Shown here: positions 7,210 to 11,890 of the stretch, in pieces
Layout: every line of letters starts with the position of its first letter
How positions within the stretch are numbered: the first letter of the stretch is position 1
Origin: Candidatus Fonsibacter lacus
GTDB lineage: Bacteria > Pseudomonadota > Alphaproteobacteria > Pelagibacterales > Pelagibacteraceae
Reading direction: 5' to 3'
NCBI GenBank assembly: GCA_010021145.1
Contig: RGRP01000020.1
Span: forward strand, 1-11,890
DNA length: 11,890 nucleotides
Position numbers and translations under genes: made by a program
The notes under the pieces: generated by a model
Database searches by the model: none
Told to the model about the DNA's origin: nothing
What the model saw: only the letters and a program-made list of their open reading frames with translations

Positions 7210-7437
7210 CTATGAAACATTAACAACCCTTTTATTATTATAATCCTTGCTATAATTATTGCTTTTTTTTCTAAATTCCTCATTAGTATAATAACGAATT
7301 TTATTATGTATTTTAGCGTATTCATTTTTAAGTTTTAAAAATTCAGCATAAGATACACTCTTATCTATTGTTTTTATCTCATCAAGTATTCTATTTTTTT
7401 CTTCTTTAAGTCTATCTACATCTACCTCTTTTACCAT
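7210..7437 (-). CDS. Small coiled-coil-like protein (75 aa), function unknown
   Basis: Not recognised. The first 55 residues (MVKEVDVDRLKEEKNRILDE onward) have a heptad-like pattern of Leu, Ile and charged residues and are predicted helical. The C-terminal 20 residues are basic and Asn/Tyr-rich (KKSNNYSKDYNNKR). It is the first gene left of the non-coding control region and shares with the primase-helicase an AAGGTTAAAATTATTTTCT element, so it may be expressed with replication genes. A DNA-binding or regulatory role near the origin is possible but inferred. There is a loose resemblance (Y..ii.L..El..i...Y pattern) to the 56-residue ORF on the other side of the control region; it is too weak to claim homology. 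Confidence 0.6.
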   Translation of the reverse strand: MVKEVDVDRLKEEKNRILDEIKTIDKSVSYAEFLKLKNEYAKIHNKIRYYTNEEFRKKSNNYSKDYNNKRVVNVS

Positions 7438-7472
7438 GTTTTACTATATATATAGAAAATAATTTTAACCTT
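7438..7472 (-). promoter_or_regulatory. Putative early-type promoter of the 75-residue gene
   Basis: On the minus strand AAGGTTAAAATTATTTTCT (7454-7472) is followed by ATATATATAG, TAAAAC and ATG. The first element matches the one before the primase-helicase apart from an insertion there. Confidence 0.5.
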
Positions 7473-7636
7473 AAACCATTTTAAAAAGTCTGTCTAATGG
7501 TCTATTTAAAGGCAAAAATAGAGGTTTTAATACTTACCTACACCCCCTACCCTACCTTTTTTTAGAGGTTTTAATTTATTTATTAAAAAAAAAATAAAAA
7601 ATAAAAATTTTTTTTTCAAATTTTAAAAAAAGGGTC

Positions 7637-7723
7637 AAAGGGTCGGTATTTTTATTTATTCTAATAGTAATAATAATAATAATAATAATAATATAAGACC
7701 AAAATGATAAGAAACGACCCTTT
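7637..7723. repeat. Inverted AAAGGGTCG repeat around a TAA microsatellite
   Basis: The nine-base arms at 7637-7645 and 7715-7723 are perfect inverted copies. Between them lie eight TAA units at 7668-7691. The arms extend imperfectly (GGGT-CA and GGGTAGAAA outward). Possible initiator-binding sites flanking an unwinding element. Confidence 0.6.
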
Positions 7724-7881
7724 TTTCTACCCTTTAATACCCCTTTTTAGTCTTTACCTACCCTTTTTATAGTAAATTTAACATTACAAAAAAAAAGAGA
7801 GATAATTGTAAGTAAAATCAATAATTTAACAAGTAAAAAACCATAATTTAGCAATTAAGGGGGTGGGTAGGTTATAAATTA

Positions 7882-7917
7882 TAACCTTAAAATTTATTTT
7901 CTTATACTATAATAAAC
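7882..7917 (+). promoter_or_regulatory. Putative early-type promoter of the 56-residue ORF
   Basis: TAACCTTAAAATTTATTTTC (7882-7901) then TTATACTATAATAAAC and ATG. The AAAATT(T)ATTTTCTTAT part matches the primase-helicase upstream element with one inserted T; the AACCTT end is inverted relative to the others. Confidence 0.4.
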
Positions 7918-8088
7918 ATGAATAAGAGGGATAGAATAGAGTTATATAAGGGTAAGTTAAATGAGATTGAAATAGATTATTGTGAGAAGTTAAAACAAGC
8001 AAAAATAGAAGATAATTATGATAAGATAATAACTCTATTTTTCGAATTGAATATTTTAAGACAATTCTATAAAAAAAAATTAAAGTAA
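7918..8088 (+). CDS. Small charged helical ORF (56 aa), function unknown
   Basis: Begins MNKRDRIELYKGKLNEIEID and ends FYKKKLK. It is Lys, Glu and Ile rich, apparently one or two amphipathic helices, with no membrane segment. It is supported by an intact frame, an ATG at the expected distance from a sequence shared with the primase-helicase promoter, and placement exactly between the control region and the methyltransferase. Its last nine bases overlap the 3' end of the convergent methyltransferase gene. No homology recognised. A weak resemblance to the 75-residue protein across the control region is noted there. Confidence 0.5.
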   Translation: MNKRDRIELYKGKLNEIEIDYCEKLKQAKIEDNYDKIITLFFELNILRQFYKKKLK

Positions 8089-9684
8089 AGTTAAATTAGG
8101 GACTTTAACGATAGTCATTATTACCATATTTACCCCTGTCTTCATTTCTTTTGTTGTTCCAGCGTCTCCTTCTTTAAAACCTTGTATTTCTTCTGTTTTT
8201 ACAAAACTATTATCAATATCCATTATTTTTTTTAAACTTTCATTAAATTTTTTGTATGTGGAATTTTTTGAATTTGATTTATAACCAACTGAAATAATCG
8301 CACATAACCGCCCCCCATCTTCTAATAGACTATAAGATTTATTCAAAAAATCAACATCATAATAAGTCTTACCATCTAATTTAATATTAAAGGGTGGGTT
8401 AGTAAAGACATAATTATATTTTGTTTGTATATCTTCTTTTAAAAAGTCTTTATTATACCATTTAACATTTTTAATATTTTCAAAAATTACCTTACCTATA
8501 TAATAAAAATACTTATTCAATTCATAACAATCAACCTTATAATTATATTTATTATTAAAATCTCTATTAAATAATCTAATAATTATATTACCTATTCCTG
8601 CTGATGTTTCTAAAATTTTAATAGGTTTTTTATTATCAAATTGTATCCCACTCATATCGATTAATTTATCAACTTCTTTCATGGGTGTGAAAAAAGCATT
8701 AAAAAATTTAATCTCTGTTTTACCTATATCTAATATAGATAATATATTTTCTAATGTTAGTTTTCTATTAAATAATTCTCTTATTGTTTTTTCAGGTTCT
8801 ATTTTAATATCACTTCTAAATTTAATAATATCATCGGTAGATAGTCTAACATTTTTATTATTTAATAATATTGGTTCTATTTTTTCAACTTTATCGAGTG
8901 CTTCCTCTACCTTTGCTGGTGGGTTTTCTACTTTTGGAGGTTCTTGTTTTTTCTGTCCTATTTTATATTCAATTGTATCAGGTATATCATCATCTTCACC
9001 ATCACCAAATATAGAATACAATTCTTTATATTGTCTAACTCCGTCCTCTGTTTTAATATCTTCTAAAAATTTATTTATAGCGAGGTCTAATGCGGTCTTT
9101 ACTTTTGCTTTAATTTGTTCTAAAATTTTCTTTTTTTGTTCTTTGCTTATAGTTCTTTTATTTTTATATTGACTATAATATTTATCAATCTGTTCTTCTT
9201 CTCCTGATTTAAATCTTTCCATGTTCCATTTATACCAGTCCTCATTTTCATAATTTTTTACTGATTTATTTGTTTTCTTACTTCTTACAAGTCTTTGAAT
9301 TGTTTGTGCTGATTTTGTTTTTTTAGTCTGTGATTTATTCTTCATCGCTTCTAAATCTGCTCTTGATAAACTTTGATTTTTACCAGTTGATATTACTGGT
9401 TCTATTTCTTTTTTTGCTTTTGGTTGTCCTCTTGGTTTTTTTTCTTTTGGTTCTGCTCTTGGTTTTTTAGGTTTTTCTAAATCTTCTAATTTTGGAAGTT
9501 TCGAAATATCATAATTATATTTAATAAGTAGGTCTATTATTTGTTCTTTTTCTAATTTTTTAATTGATTTCATGGACTTTAAAATTTCAGTAATTCTTTT
9601 TTTTTCTAACCTATAACCTGTTCTAACATTTATTAATTCTTGTTGTAAAAATTTAATAGGATAATTAATAAGAATATCTTTCAT
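8080..9684 (-). CDS. DNA adenine-N6 methyltransferase with a long basic N-terminal extension
   Basis: 534 residues. The C-terminal 200 form an AdoMet-dependent methyltransferase: FFTP (331-334), motif I ILETSAGIGNI (357-367), an acidic motif II CYELN (386-390), a motif III-like NKDFL (411-415) and catalytic motif IV TNPPFN (428-433), typical of N6-adenine enzymes. No separate target-recognition domain is obvious. The N-terminal part is unusual: a helical region (1-65), a Lys/Pro-rich stretch with KKPRGQPKAKK (82-92), an IQ-like AQTIQRLVRS (126-135), a conserved-looking ENEDWYKWNMERF (146-158), helices, then an acidic/Pro linker (228-262). Known: giant viruses, virophages and PLVs carry such enzymes, usually without a nuclease partner. 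None is seen next to it here. The N-terminus may anchor it to DNA or to the virion; that is inference. Confidence 0.85.
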   Translation of the reverse strand: MKDILINYPIKFLQQELINVRTGYRLEKKRITEILKSMKSIKKLEKEQIIDLLIKYNYDISKLPKLEDLEKPKKPRAEPKEKKPRGQPKAKKEIEPVISTGKNQSLSRADLEAMKNKSQTKKTKSAQTIQRLVRSKKTNKSVKNYENEDWYKWNMERFKSGEEEQIDKYYSQYKNKRTISKEQKKKILEQIKAKVKTALDLAINKFLEDIKTEDGVRQYKELYSIFGDGEDDDIPDTIEYKIGQKKQEPPKVENPPAKVEEALDKVEKIEPILLNNKNVRLSTDDIIKFRSDIKIEPEKTIRELFNRKLTLENILSILDIGKTEIKFFNAFFTPMKEVDKLIDMSGIQFDNKKPIKILETSAGIGNIIIRLFNRDFNNKYNYKVDCYELNKYFYYIGKVIFENIKNVKWYNKDFLKEDIQTKYNYVFTNPPFNIKLDGKTYYDVDFLNKSYSLLEDGGRLCAIISVGYKSNSKNSTYKKFNESLKKIMDIDNSFVKTEEIQGFKEGDAGTTKEMKTGVNMVIMTIVKVPNLTLL

Positions 9685-9723
9685 TCTCGTCTATTTATTT
9701 CTAATAAATAGCAATAAAAAAAA
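9685..9723 (-). promoter_or_regulatory. Late-type promoter of the methyltransferase
   Basis: Minus strand: eight Ts (9716-9723) directly after the TAA stop of the 51-residue ORF, then ATTGCTATTTATTAGAAATA, AATAGACGAGA, ATG. The box is TTAGAAATAAATA, a variant of AGATAAATA, placed somewhat farther from the ATG than in other genes. Confidence 0.5.
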
Positions 9724-9879
9724 TTACATCATAGTAGATTTAGGTTTGCGACCTCGTTTTTTTGGTTCTGCTTTACTTTTAGGAGTATATAAATTATTCG
9801 CCTTTACATATTTAGACGCTTCTATCATCTTTAAACCTCGTTCCATCATTACTTTTTTAACTATTTCCGCTCGTTTCAT
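9724..9879 (-). CDS. Small basic protein with AT-hook-like C-terminus (51 aa)
   Basis: Starts MKRAEIVKKVMMERGLKMIE and ends with a strongly basic PKKRGRKPKSTMM. RGRKP resembles an AT-hook core (RGRP with one inserted residue), a minor-groove binding motif suited to this AT-rich genome. The short helix-rich first half (ERGLKMIEASKYVKANNLY) may be a small DNA-binding or dimerising unit. The frame is intact and preceded by a strong ATATAGATAAATTAAC promoter. It shares a 33-base divergent promoter with the DUF5754-like gene and lies upstream of the methyltransferase, whose T-tract promoter starts at its stop codon. Function inferred: DNA condensation or a virion core protein. The possibility of a spurious ORF is small given the promoter. 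Confidence 0.65.
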   Translation of the reverse strand: MKRAEIVKKVMMERGLKMIEASKYVKANNLYTPKSKAEPKKRGRKPKSTMM

Positions 9880-9912
9880 GTTAATTTATCTATATATATA
9901 TTAGAAAAAAAA
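9880..9912. promoter_or_regulatory. 33-base bidirectional promoter
   Basis: The only sequence between two divergent start codons. It contains TCTATATATATATTAGA, so each strand carries a TAGA box over a shared TATATATA core: ATATAGATAAATTAAC toward the 51-residue ORF and TATTAGAAAAAA toward the DUF5754-like gene. The nine-T tract on the minus strand overlaps the ATG of the divergent gene. Confidence 0.6.
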
Positions 9913-10194
9913 ATGATTTATTATCCTTATAAAAGCGACAAACCTAATAAGAAATTTTTTATAATAACTTCATCAGGGAAAAAGGTTTATTTCGGTCAAG
10001 CAGGATACGAAGACTATACAACAATCCACAAAGACCCTAAAAGAAAAGAATTGTATATAAAAAGGCATTCAAAAATGGGAGAAAATTGGGAGCGTAGTGG
10101 TATTGATACTGCGGGGTTTTGGTCTCGTTGGTTATTATGGAATTTACCGACCCTTCAAGCATCCTATAATGATATTAAAAAAAGATTTCTTTAA
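9913..10194 (+). CDS. DUF5754-like small viral protein (93 aa)
   Basis: The protein has the pattern I associate with a small family common in giant algal viruses and PLVs: a beta-rich start (KKFFIITSSGKKVYFGQAGY), then EDYTTIHKDPKRKELYIKRH, a tryptophan region (MGENWERSGI) and DTAGFWSRWLLWNLPTL followed by a short terminal helix. I recall this as DUF5754 or close to it; the DUF number is from memory and needs a profile search. Biochemical function is unknown. It is cytoplasmic-looking, with no signal peptide. It is one of few plus-strand genes, shares a divergent promoter with the 51-residue ORF, and is followed after six bases by a tiny membrane ORF. The ATG is the first in frame and sits at the end of an A-tract. 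Confidence 0.75.
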   Translation: MIYYPYKSDKPNKKFFIITSSGKKVYFGQAGYEDYTTIHKDPKRKELYIKRHSKMGENWERSGIDTAGFWSRWLLWNLPTLQASYNDIKKRFL

Positions 10195-10200
10195 TGTAGA

Positions 10201-10311
10201 ATGAAGACATTTTTATATAATTGTTTTTGTATTTTTGTTATTACTTACCCTATCTATTTTTGGGGTTATAAAATACCTAAACTAAATGATAAGATTGTTA
10301 AAACTTTTTAA
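10201..10311 (+). CDS. Possible tiny membrane protein (36 aa)
   Basis: Begins MKTFLYNCFCIFVITYPIYF and ends with a basic WGYKIPKLNDKIVKTF tail. Residues 4-22 could span a membrane, with the positive tail on the inner side. It lies six bases after the DUF5754-like stop on the same strand, with no promoter box of its own, so it would depend on a shared transcript. Its end overlaps the convergent DUF5872-like gene by 14 bases. Short AT-rich frames are easily produced by chance, so this is tentative. The shape matches the small single-span proteins often seen in PLVs. Confidence 0.35.
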   Translation: MKTFLYNCFCIFVITYPIYFWGYKIPKLNDKIVKTF

Positions 10312-10663
10312 CTCTTCCTTTTTCTTTTTTTTCTTTCATCGCTGTCTTTATTCTTGCTTTTGTCAATTCATTTATAGTTGTAGGTGTCTTTTCATTTACT
10401 CTTATAAAGGGTCGGTATATATCGCCTTTTTTCTTATATCCTATTTCTCCTCTTTGATTTCTCCAATCTTCCGCAAACCATCTTATTAATCCTTCCTTAT
10501 TTTTTTCTCCTATATAATAATCATCTTTTTTATATTTCTTTTGATACTCTTCTTTATATTTTTTAACAAGAAGACCTGAACGATAAGCGGAATGTTTGGG
10601 ATATTTTAAAAATATTTGTTTCTTTATTTTATCATATAAATTAATATCTCTTGGTGTATTCAT
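10298..10663 (-). CDS. DUF5872-like viral protein (121 aa)
   Basis: The sequence has the order of landmarks I associate with a family widespread in giant viruses, algal viruses and PLVs: an N-terminal helix (YDKIKKQIFLKYPKHSAYRS), then GLLVKKYKEEYQKKY, a YYIGEKNKEGLIRWFAEDW segment with NQRGEIGY, a GDIYRPFIRVNEKTPTTINE core, and a basic end (KEKKEKGRVKKF). I recall it as DUF5872-like; the number is from memory. Its function is unknown, although the Lys-rich composition is compatible with nucleic-acid binding or a virion core protein. It diverges from the SpeD-like gene over a 43-base shared promoter, and its 3' end overlaps the tiny plus-strand membrane ORF. Full length, no truncation evident. 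Confidence 0.8.
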   Translation of the reverse strand: MNTPRDINLYDKIKKQIFLKYPKHSAYRSGLLVKKYKEEYQKKYKKDDYYIGEKNKEGLIRWFAEDWRNQRGEIGYKKKGDIYRPFIRVNEKTPTTINELTKARIKTAMKEKKEKGRVKKF

Positions 10664-10706
10664 TCGTTCCTTTGATATTTTTCTATTATAATAATAGATT
10701 TATTAA
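10664..10706. promoter_or_regulatory. 43-base bidirectional promoter with a perfect inverted box
   Basis: TCTATTA-TAA-TAATAGA (10682-10698) is a perfect inverted repeat placing one TAATAGA box on each strand: TAGATTTATTAA then ATG toward the SpeD-like gene, and TAATAGAAAAATATC, about 11 bases, ATG toward the DUF5872-like gene. This suggests a symmetric two-way promoter. Confidence 0.6.
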
Positions 10707-11102
10707 ATGACTTGGGGAAAACATCTTATTATTGATGCTAATATGTGCGACGAAGATAATATAAGAAATATTGAAAAAATAAAACATTTTATAGATGACC
10801 TTTGCGAACTTGGAAAAATGGAAAAAAAAGGCGACCTAATTATTGAAGAGTTCCCTGAAAATAAATTTAATATTGAGAATGATTTAGTAGGTTATTCAAT
10901 AGTCCAAATTATCTCATTATCGAATATAACTCTACATATAAATTTTATTTCGAGAACTATTTATTTTGATTTCTTCACATGTGGAGCATTAAAGACCGAT
11001 TTAATAGGAGTATTGTTTAATAATTATTTTAATCCTAAAACAATTAAAAAAATAATTTTACAACGAGACGCATTTAATACTAAACTCCCATTCGTTTCTT
11101 AA
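10707..11102 (+). CDS. speD: S-adenosylmethionine decarboxylase (SpeD)-like protein with altered cleavage site
   Basis: 131 residues matching the small prokaryote-type AdoMet decarboxylase, which supplies aminopropyl groups for spermidine. The start TWGKHLIIDANMC fits the family N-terminus. The core YSIVQIISLSNITLHINF and YFDFFTCG match its serine-cleavage and cysteine motifs. Against the Thermotoga maritima enzyme as I recall it, S64, S72, H77 and C92 all sit nine residues after Ser55, Ser63 (pyruvoyl precursor), His68 and Cys83. Thus spacing is exact, but Glu62 and His64 become Leu and Asn. Known: giant-virus and phage SpeD-like proteins with TSN in this position exist, and some SpeD homologues decarboxylate ornithine or arginine. 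Whether this one self-cleaves, and on which substrate it acts, is open. No spermidine synthase is nearby. It shares a divergent promoter with the DUF5872-like gene. Confidence 0.75.
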   Translation: MTWGKHLIIDANMCDEDNIRNIEKIKHFIDDLCELGKMEKKGDLIIEEFPENKFNIENDLVGYSIVQIISLSNITLHINFISRTIYFDFFTCGALKTDLIGVLFNNYFNPKTIKKIILQRDAFNTKLPFVS

Positions 11103-11241
11103 TCTTTTGATTACTTACACCTAATCGGCGTATTTCTCCATTATTAACACCCATTCTTTTTACCATTCTACTATCATTTTTTTTCATTTGTAGTTCTGGT
11201 TCAGTAGTCATCATCATCATCTTCTCTTCAACTGAATTCAT
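11080..11241 (-). CDS. Small basic repeat protein (53 aa), function unknown
   Basis: A Met-rich start (MNSVEEKMMMMTTEPE) leads to a basic end with an internal repeat: RMGVNNGEIR, RLGVSNQKIK, then KRMGV, i.e. (R)(M/L)GV(N/S)N three times with the last truncated. Intact frame, no homology recognised. A clear AGAATAAATAAG box directly precedes the ATG and overlaps the stop codon of the structural-type gene upstream. The 3' end overlaps the convergent SpeD-like gene by 23 bases. Promoter and repeat regularity support a real gene. The basic repeats might bind nucleic acid or capsid proteins; that is inference. Confidence 0.6.
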   Translation of the reverse strand: MNSVEEKMMMMTTEPELQMKKNDSRMVKRMGVNNGEIRRLGVSNQKIKKRMGV

Positions 11242-11260
11242 CTTATTTATTCTATTCTAT
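11242..11260 (-). promoter_or_regulatory. Late-type promoter of the 53-residue ORF
   Basis: ATAGAATAGAATAAATAAG immediately before the ATG on the minus strand. It is embedded in the last codons and stop codon of the upstream gene (stop at 11247-11249). Confidence 0.55.
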
Positions 11261-11890
11261 TGTAAGATTTTTTTTTATTATTAAACATCATAGACATTAA
11301 TAAAAATCTTATATCATCTAAATAAGGAATGGAAACATCATTATTCTCTTTATTAAATATCGTTATTTTTAAAGTTAAAAAATAATCATCAGTTTCCATG
11401 AGCGTCTCTCCTTTTTCATTATATAAATGTAGGTCAATAATATTAATCTGTTTATTAGTTATATTGTAAGAATAATTATCACTTTTATCAAAATTTCTAT
11501 ATGAGATAAGTTGAAATGGTGGAATATCTTGTTTATCTATCATAAATAAAATTGATGAACTTCTTAAACCACTCATTTCTATATTATCCTGTGTATTATC
11601 TTCAAAATCGAGTAAATTACTTTTAATAATAATATGACTATAATTGGTAAGATTGATATAAGACCCCTCATAACTTATATTTGTATAAGAAGCGAGGGTT
11701 ATATCACTATAAACACCTAAAAATTTATTAGCATTTTGAGGCATTAAATATAAATCATAAGTAGTTGAAATTAAATTAGTAAATTTATAAGCGTTTCTAT
11801 GTTTTAAATATTCAACTTTTATTTTACCTGCTAAAATTTGATTTAAATACTCCATTAATGATATGTAAGAATAATTACCATTAGGAATGT
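11247..11890 (-). CDS. Partial structural-type protein (penton or fibre-like candidate), cut by the window edge
   Basis: The first ATG inside the window is at 11855 (202 residues), but the frame stays open to the edge and reads IPNGNYSYISLMEYLNQI, so the true start is outside. That I-P-x-G-x-Y-S segment followed by a helix, together with a C-terminal DLHLYNEKGETLMETDDYFL then TLKI, matches a pattern I associate with hypothetical structural proteins of PLVs, adintoviruses and related elements: a GNYS strand near the N-terminus and an L.de.G......D..LTL.. strand near the C-terminus. It is beta-rich, Ser/Asn/Tyr/Ile rich, with no membrane segment. A minor capsid (penton or fibre-base) role is my inference, not proved. 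No AGATA box precedes the internal ATG, consistent with truncation. Confidence 0.6.
   Translation of the reverse strand, partial: IPNGNYSYISLMEYLNQILAGKIKVEYLKHRNAYKFTNLISTTYDLYLMPQNANKFLGVYSDITLASYTNISYEGSYINLTNYSHIIIKSNLLDFEDNTQDNIEMSGLRSSSILFMIDKQDIPPFQLISYRNFDKSDNYSYNITNKQINIIDLHLYNEKGETLMETDDYFLTLKITIFNKENNDVSIPYLDDIRFLLMSMMFNNKKKSYNRIE

Larger units (their letters stand above)
7441..7917. other. Non-coding control region, candidate replication origin
   Basis: The longest stretch without a gene, between divergent genes. It holds two putative early promoters at its ends, A/T homopolymer runs near 7587-7630, eight TAA units (7668-7691), and CCTACCC elements at 7546-7552 and 7757-7763, with CTACCC at 7727-7732 and the inverse GGGTAGG at 7865-7871. 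AAAGGGTCG (7637-7645) and its exact reverse complement CGACCCTTT (7715-7723) flank the TAA repeat. Known: viral origins often combine an AT-rich unwinding element with short G/C-rich initiator sites. Calling this an origin is inference. No credible ORF or RNA gene seen inside. Confidence 0.45.

Noticed and set aside
7587..7765. CRISPR array or tandem repeat array in the non-coding region
   Set aside because: Repeats are very short, irregularly spaced and partly inverted; there are no uniform spacers and no cas genes.
7441..7917. tRNA or structured RNA gene in the non-coding region
   Set aside because: No cloverleaf with acceptor, D, anticodon and T arms could be read; the region is dominated by homopolymers and a TAA microsatellite.
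8681..9172. Plus-strand frame of 163 codons inside the methyltransferase gene
   Set aside because: Shadow of the opposite strand, crossing the conserved methyltransferase coding region, with no upstream box and a low-complexity Ser/Phe/Leu composition.
8080..9684. Restriction-modification system
   Set aside because: Only a methyltransferase is present; no neighbouring gene shows nuclease motifs, so a restriction partner is not supported.
10286..10489. Plus-strand 67-codon Phe/Ser/Cys-rich frame opposite the DUF5872-like gene
   Set aside because: Antisense of a Lys/Glu-rich sequence; composition explained by the real gene on the other strand.

Overview
The window reads as most of the genome of a small AT-rich eukaryotic DNA virus or integrated element of the polinton-like virus (PLV)/virophage kind. 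The diagnostic set is a 471-residue protein that looks like a double-jelly-roll major capsid protein, an A32-type packaging ATPase, a primase-SF3 helicase and a tyrosine recombinase, joined by small proteins typical of algal giant viruses and PLVs (DUF5872-like, DUF5754-like). Genes sit tens of bases apart. No Shine-Dalgarno pattern is seen; instead an AGATA/TATA-like box lies just upstream of most start codons, which argues for a virus of a protist or alga rather than a bacterium. No protein-primed PolB and no maturation protease were seen. The right edge cuts through an open reading frame, so the element continues beyond it.

Layout, left to right. Positions 1-100 hold a cluster of short repeats next to the integrase gene, a plausible attachment site or element end. 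From 101 to 7437 every gene is on the minus strand. In transcription order these are a 75-residue coiled-coil protein, primase-helicase, a charged 161-residue protein, packaging ATPase, major capsid protein, a 128-residue orphan, an 84-residue FSLNDAKKWL-type protein and the integrase. Positions 7441-7917 are non-coding, with a TAA microsatellite flanked by inverted GGGTCG elements and repeated CCTACCC tracts; this is the best candidate origin or control region. From 7918 to the right edge the strands alternate: a 56-residue plus-strand ORF, a 534-residue adenine methyltransferase (minus), a 51-residue basic AT-hook-like ORF (minus), a DUF5754-like gene and a tiny membrane ORF (plus), a DUF5872-like gene (minus), an S-adenosylmethionine decarboxylase (SpeD)-like gene (plus), a 53-residue repeat ORF (minus) and a truncated structural-type protein (minus).

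How it fits together. Recombinase, primase-helicase and the intergenic region would serve integration and replication. Capsid protein, ATPase and probably the truncated right-hand protein would serve virion assembly. The small basic proteins, and possibly a polyamine made by the SpeD-like enzyme, could help condense DNA, which is inference. Two promoter classes are visible: an AGATAAATA box, often behind a T7-T9 tract, ahead of structural and most other genes, and a different AAGGTT..AAAATTATTTTCT element ahead of the primase-helicase and two small ORFs beside the putative control region. This suggests late and early expression. The most surprising gene is the SpeD-like one. It keeps all four expected catalytic positions at exact family spacing but has Leu-Ser-Asn where the classical self-cleavage site is Glu-Ser-His.
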